A stretch of 7,077 bases of DNA from Verrucomicrobiota bacterium (GTDB taxonomy: Bacteria > Verrucomicrobiota > Lentisphaeria > Oligosphaerales > JAFGRS01): NCBI GenBank assembly GCA_019136035.1, contig JAGVUW010000813.1, positions 1 to 7,077 of the forward strand, in the 5' to 3' direction. The translations under genes and the position numbers were made by a program. Of this stretch, positions 4,650 through 7,077 are shown piece by piece; within the stretch, counting starts at the first letter, position 1; every line of letters starts with the position of its first letter. Below the pieces are notes generated by a model. It ran no database searches. It saw nothing but the letters and a program-made list of their open reading frames with translations, and had not been told where the DNA came from.

Positions 4650-6356
4650 TTACTTGCCGGCGTCGTCGCGACCACGGCTCGGGCCGCCCGGGCGGCGGTC
4701 GCGCGCCCGGATCTCGGTGCGCCGCATCTTCCCGGAGATGGTCTTCGGGAGCTGCTCGACGAACTCGATCAGGCGCGGGTACTTGTACGGCGCGGTGACG
4801 TCTTTGACGTGCTGCTGCAACGTCGCCTTCAGCTCATCGCTCGGGGTGTAGCCCTTGGCCAGGACGACGGTGGCCTTGACGACCTGGCCGCGGTTGGGAT
4901 CCGGCACCCCGGTGACGGCGCACTCGATCACCGCCGGGTGCTGGATGAGGGCACTCTCGACCTCGAACGGCCCGATGCGATAGCCACTGCTCTTGATGAC
5001 GTCATCGGCGCGGCCGATGAACCACAGGTAGCCATCCTCGTCCTGCCAGGCCATATCGCCGGTGCGGTAGAAGCCGTCGTGCCAGACCGACGCAGTCAGC
5101 TCCTCGTCATCGAGGTAGCCGCTGAAGATGCCCAGGGGCAGCCTCGTGTCGTCGGCGCGGATGGCGATTTCGCCCTCCTGGCCGCGTTCGACGGGCCGGC
5201 CGTCGGCATCGATGAGGACCATCTCGTAAGTCGGCGACGGCTTGCCCATGGAGCCCGGCTTGGGCTCGAGCCATGGCCAGGTCGCGGCCGAGACGACCAG
5301 CTCGGTCTGGCCATAGCCCTCCATGAGACGCATGCCGGTCTGCTCGAGGAACTTCTCGTAGACCTCCGGGTTCAGGGGCTCGCCGGCGGTGACGCAGTAC
5401 TTCAGCGAGCTCAGGTCGTAGTGCCGGAGGTCCTCCTTGATCAGGAAGCGATATACGGTCGGCGGGGCGCAGAAGGTGGTCACGCCGTGGCTCGTCGCCT
5501 GCGCCAGCACAGTCGCGGCGGTGAAGCGTTCGTAGTCATGCACGAAGACTGCCGAGCCTGCCAGCCACTGGCCGTACAGCTTGCCCCAGACCGCCTTGGC
5601 CCAGCCGGTGTCGGCGACGGTGTAGTGCAGGCCGTCGTCCTCGACGCACTGCCAGTAGGCCGCCGTGAGGATGTGCGCCAAGGGGTACAGGAAGTCGTGA
5701 CGGACCATCTTCGGCATGCCGGTGGTGCCGCTGGTGAAGTACAGGAGCATGGTGTCGTCGTTGGCCGGCGCCTCGGCGCTGTCGCGGTCGCCTGCGAAGG
5801 GCGTCGCCTCGGCCAGGCCGCGGTCGAAGTCGTGCCAGCCCGGGCGCGCCCCGCCGACCAGGATCTTCGTCGTCAGGATGGACCCGGTCTCGGCCTGCGC
5901 CGCGTCGATGTAGCCGGCCAGCTCGGCGTCGTTGGCGGCCACGACCATGCGGATCTTCGCACGCTCGATGCGGTAGACGATGTCGTGTGTCTTCATCATG
6001 TGCGTCGCGGGAATGGCCGCCGCGCCGAGCTTGTGCAGGGCCAACATGCAGAACCAGAACTCGTAGCGGCCCTTCAGCACCAGCATCACGCGGTCGCCCT
6101 TCCGGATCCCCAACGCCTTGAAGAACCCGGCGGCGCGGTCGCTCGCGGCCTTCAGGTCGGCGAAGGTGAAGGAGCGGTCCTCACCGGCGTCGTTGCACCA
6201 CACCAGGGCCCGCTTCTCCGGGACCTCGCGGGCGTAGACGTCAACGACGTCAAAGGCGAAGTTGAAGCGCTCCGGCACCCGCAGCGCGAAGTGGTCGCGG
6301 AAGTCCTCGTAGGAGGTGAAGGCAGTCTTGACGAGGAATCGGTCGAGCAGATTCAT
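4650..6356 (-). CDS. AMP-forming acyl-CoA synthetase (MACS-like, ANL superfamily)
   Basis: A 568-residue cytoplasmic enzyme that activates a carboxylic acid with ATP and CoA through an acyl-adenylate. The motifs appear in the right order: the P-loop TSGTTGMPK at 208-216, the adenylate motif EGYGQTE at 346-352, YRTGD at 430-434, the hinge region GRADDVIKSSGYRIGP at 448-463, and the C-terminal catalytic lysine in PKTISGKMRR (Lys543). No signal peptide or membrane segment is visible. The overall pattern resembles medium/branched short-chain acyl-CoA synthetases rather than acetyl-CoA synthetase, which is longer. I start at the ATG at 6356 (MNLLDRF). An upstream in-frame ATG at 6473 would overlap the regulator gene and add 39 unstructured residues. 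GGAG lies 12 nt before the chosen start. The gene follows the regulator by 55 bp and precedes the oxidoreductase genes, hinting that its acyl-CoA product feeds that enzyme. Acid specificity is not readable; the last 15 or so residues are Arg/Gly/Asp-rich. Confidence 0.9.
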   Translation of the reverse strand: MNLLDRFLVKTAFTSYEDFRDHFALRVPERFNFAFDVVDVYAREVPEKRALVWCNDAGEDRSFTFADLKAASDRAAGFFKALGIRKGDRVMLVLKGRYEFWFCMLALHKLGAAAIPATHMMKTHDIVYRIERAKIRMVVAANDAELAGYIDAAQAETGSILTTKILVGGARPGWHDFDRGLAEATPFAGDRDSAEAPANDDTMLLYFTSGTTGMPKMVRHDFLYPLAHILTAAYWQCVEDDGLHYTVADTGWAKAVWGKLYGQWLAGSAVFVHDYERFTAATVLAQATSHGVTTFCAPPTVYRFLIKEDLRHYDLSSLKYCVTAGEPLNPEVYEKFLEQTGMRLMEGYGQTELVVSAATWPWLEPKPGSMGKPSPTYEMVLIDADGRPVERGQEGEIAIRADDTRLPLGIFSGYLDDEELTASVWHDGFYRTGDMAWQDEDGYLWFIGRADDVIKSSGYRIGPFEVESALIQHPAVIECAVTGVPDPNRGQVVKATVVLAKGYTPSDELKATLQQHVKDVTAPYKYPRLIEFVEQLPKTISGKMRRTEIRARDRRPGGPSRGRDDAGK

Positions 6357-6411
6357 GATGGCTGGGATCTCCGAACAGGGCGCGGTCTGGACGTCCTCCG
6401 CGGCGTCGACG

Positions 6412-6966
6412 TCACAGGATGATAGCCAGGAAGCGGCAGGGCTTGCCGCCGAGGGCCTGCATGCCGTGCGCATAGCTCGAGTCGAAGAAGAGGCTGTCGC
6501 CCTCGTTCAGCTCGATCTCGTTGTCGTGGATGACCACGCGCAGGGTCCCCTCGAGGACGTAGTCGAACTCCTGCCCCGGGTGGCTGTTCGTCGACAGCGG
6601 CGTGCCGGCCGGCTTCGGATCGACCACCACCAGGAACGGCTCCGCCTTCTTGTGGAGCAGATGCGTCGCCAGACTCTCGTAGCGGTACTCGCGCCGACGC
6701 TCCACGGCGATGCCCTTGCCTTTGCGCGTGACCGCGAAGACCTTCATGCGCGGACTCTCGCCCGTGAGCAGGACGGTCAGATCGACCTTGAGACGGCTGG
6801 CAATCTCGAAGAGCATGCTGGCCGAGATGTCCTCGGCGCCGGCCTCGTAGCGTTCATACGTGGCGGTCTCGAGGCCGAGGCTGCGGGCCATGTCCGCGGC
6901 GCTGATCCCGGAGATCTCGCGCAGATCGCGGATCCGGGCGGCGATTTCGCGCAGCTTCTCCTGCAT
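6412..6966 (-). CDS. XRE-family HTH regulator with C-terminal cupin domain
   Basis: A 184-residue transcription regulator. Residues about 5-67 form an XRE helix-turn-helix: IAARIRDLREISGIS, then DMARSLGLETATYERYEAG around 25-43. Residues about 110-184 form a single cupin barrel with NSHPGQEFDYVLEG at 127-140 and EGDSLFFDSSYAHG at 155-168. Cupin regulators of this class often sense a small metabolite or metal in the barrel. Here the usual HxH is N127-S-H129, while Glu133 and His167 are kept. The start at 6966 has a strong GGGAGG ribosome site 9 nt upstream. A longer frame starting at 7041 would add 25 residues and pass through the inverted repeats, and is unlikely. The gene lies 55 bp upstream of the acyl-CoA synthetase and probably shares its transcript, so autoregulation and control of that enzyme are the natural guess. 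The ligand is unknown. Confidence 0.88.
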   Translation of the reverse strand: MQEKLREIAARIRDLREISGISAADMARSLGLETATYERYEAGAEDISASMLFEIASRLKVDLTVLLTGESPRMKVFAVTRKGKGIAVERRREYRYESLATHLLHKKAEPFLVVVDPKPAGTPLSTNSHPGQEFDYVLEGTLRVVIHDNEIELNEGDSLFFDSSYAHGMQALGGKPCRFLAIIL

Positions 6967-6975
6967 GGGCGTGGG

Positions 6976-6981
6976 CCTCCC
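6976..6981 (-). promoter_or_regulatory. Ribosome binding site fixing the regulator start
   Basis: GGGAGG on the minus strand lies 9 nt ahead of the ATG at 6966. It supports the short version of the XRE-cupin protein over the in-frame ATG at 7041, which would place this site inside the gene. Confidence 0.7.
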
Positions 6982-7002
6982 TGGTTCTCTGGTTTGGACG
7001 CA

Positions 7003-7037
7003 CCGGCTGGCCGGCATAGCGCCGCCGGCCAGGCCGG
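7003..7037. repeat. Inverted repeat upstream of the regulator (possible operator)
   Basis: CTGGCCGGC (7007-7015) and GCCGGCCAG (7024-7032) are perfect 9-bp arms around an 8-nt spacer. Allowing one bulged base (7033), the pairing continues with CCGG at 7003-7006 and 7034-7037, for 13 bp in all. It lies 37-71 bp ahead of the regulator start codon and covers the candidate promoter, a typical place for an autoregulatory operator. It could alternatively be a hairpin in the leader RNA. Confidence 0.5.
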
Positions 7038-7041
7038 ACAA
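7013..7041 (-). promoter_or_regulatory. Weak candidate promoter of the regulator/synthetase genes
   Basis: TTGTCC (7036-7041, four of six matches to TTGACA) is separated by 17 nt from TATGCC (7013-7018, three of six matches to TATAAT) on the minus strand. The spacing is ideal but the -10 is poor. It is overlapped by the inverted repeat at 7003-7037, which would place a repressor across the promoter. Support is modest. Confidence 0.3.
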
Positions 7042-7042
7042 G

Positions 7043-7076
7043 GTGCCGCCGGCGGCAGAGCACCGGCCGGCGGCAC
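7043..7076. repeat. 10-bp inverted repeat at the window edge
   Basis: GTGCCGCCGG (7043-7052) and CCGGCGGCAC (7067-7076) are perfectly complementary across a 14-nt spacer. The left arm also lies within a 14-nt perfect palindrome (7044-7057), so two alternative foldings exist. On the minus strand it is followed by CTTGTCC. It may be the terminator of a gene beyond the right edge or a second regulator-binding site; the cut-off context prevents a choice. Confidence 0.5.
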
Positions 7077-7077
7077 G

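Noticed and set aside
4328..4675. Minus-strand frames of 83-115 codons in the spacer
   Set aside because: Arg/Ala/Pro-rich, no domain, overlapping the promoter and the synthetase end, and crossing several hairpins; not supportable as genes.
4443..6422. 659-codon plus-strand open frame opposite the acyl-CoA synthetase
   Set aside because: Very long, but no recognisable motif and a composition typical of antisense translation; the synthetase on the other strand has all family motifs in order.
6357..6473. Longer start for the acyl-CoA synthetase at 6473
   Set aside because: It would overlap the end of the regulator gene and add 39 residues unlike the family's N-terminus; MNLLDRF is the usual kind of beginning.
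6967..7041. Longer start for the XRE-cupin regulator at 7041
   Set aside because: The added 25 residues are low-complexity and pass through the inverted repeats and the strong ribosome site that serves the ATG at 6966.

Overview
The window is a high-GC (roughly two-thirds GC by eye) bacterial chromosome segment in which every gene I accept lies on the minus strand, so transcription runs from high to low coordinates. The chemistry points to a bacterium with an anaerobic or low-potential-ferredoxin lifestyle: a CoA-dependent 2-oxoacid:ferredoxin oxidoreductase with its own dicluster ferredoxin sits next to an AMP-forming acyl-CoA synthetase. The diaminopimelate (DAP) route to lysine follows. 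I cannot place the organism to phylum from sequence alone.

Layout in transcription order: (1) a regulatory stretch at 6967-7077 with nested GC-rich inverted repeats; (2) an XRE-type helix-turn-helix/cupin regulator (6412-6966); (3) after 55 bp, an AMP-forming acyl-CoA synthetase of the MACS-like group (4650-6356); (4) a 344-383 bp non-coding stretch (depending on the ferredoxin start) packed with GC-rich hairpins, holding a near-identical 22-nt repeat pair and, at its downstream end, a good sigma70-like promoter; (5) a three-gene oxidoreductase set: dicluster ferredoxin/delta subunit (4033-4266), alpha subunit of the VorB type (2947-3999) and a fused beta-gamma subunit (1514-2938); (6) lysA, DAP decarboxylase (221-1438); (7) the start of dapF, DAP epimerase, cut by the window edge (1-179).

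How they may work together: the synthetase can activate a carboxylic acid to its acyl-CoA, and the oxidoreductase interconverts acyl-CoA plus CO2 plus reduced ferredoxin with a 2-oxoacid plus CoA. The pair could therefore salvage branched-chain or aryl acids into amino-acid precursors by reductive carboxylation, or degrade amino acids oxidatively. The XRE-cupin protein directly upstream is the obvious candidate regulator of the synthetase. lysA and dapF are neighbouring lysine/peptidoglycan genes that may be co-transcribed by read-through. The substrate of the synthetase/oxidoreductase pair cannot be read from sequence.

I do not see a clearly new defence, mobile or RNA-guided system. The least explained pieces are the hairpin-dense region at 4306-4649 and the inverted repeats upstream of the regulator.
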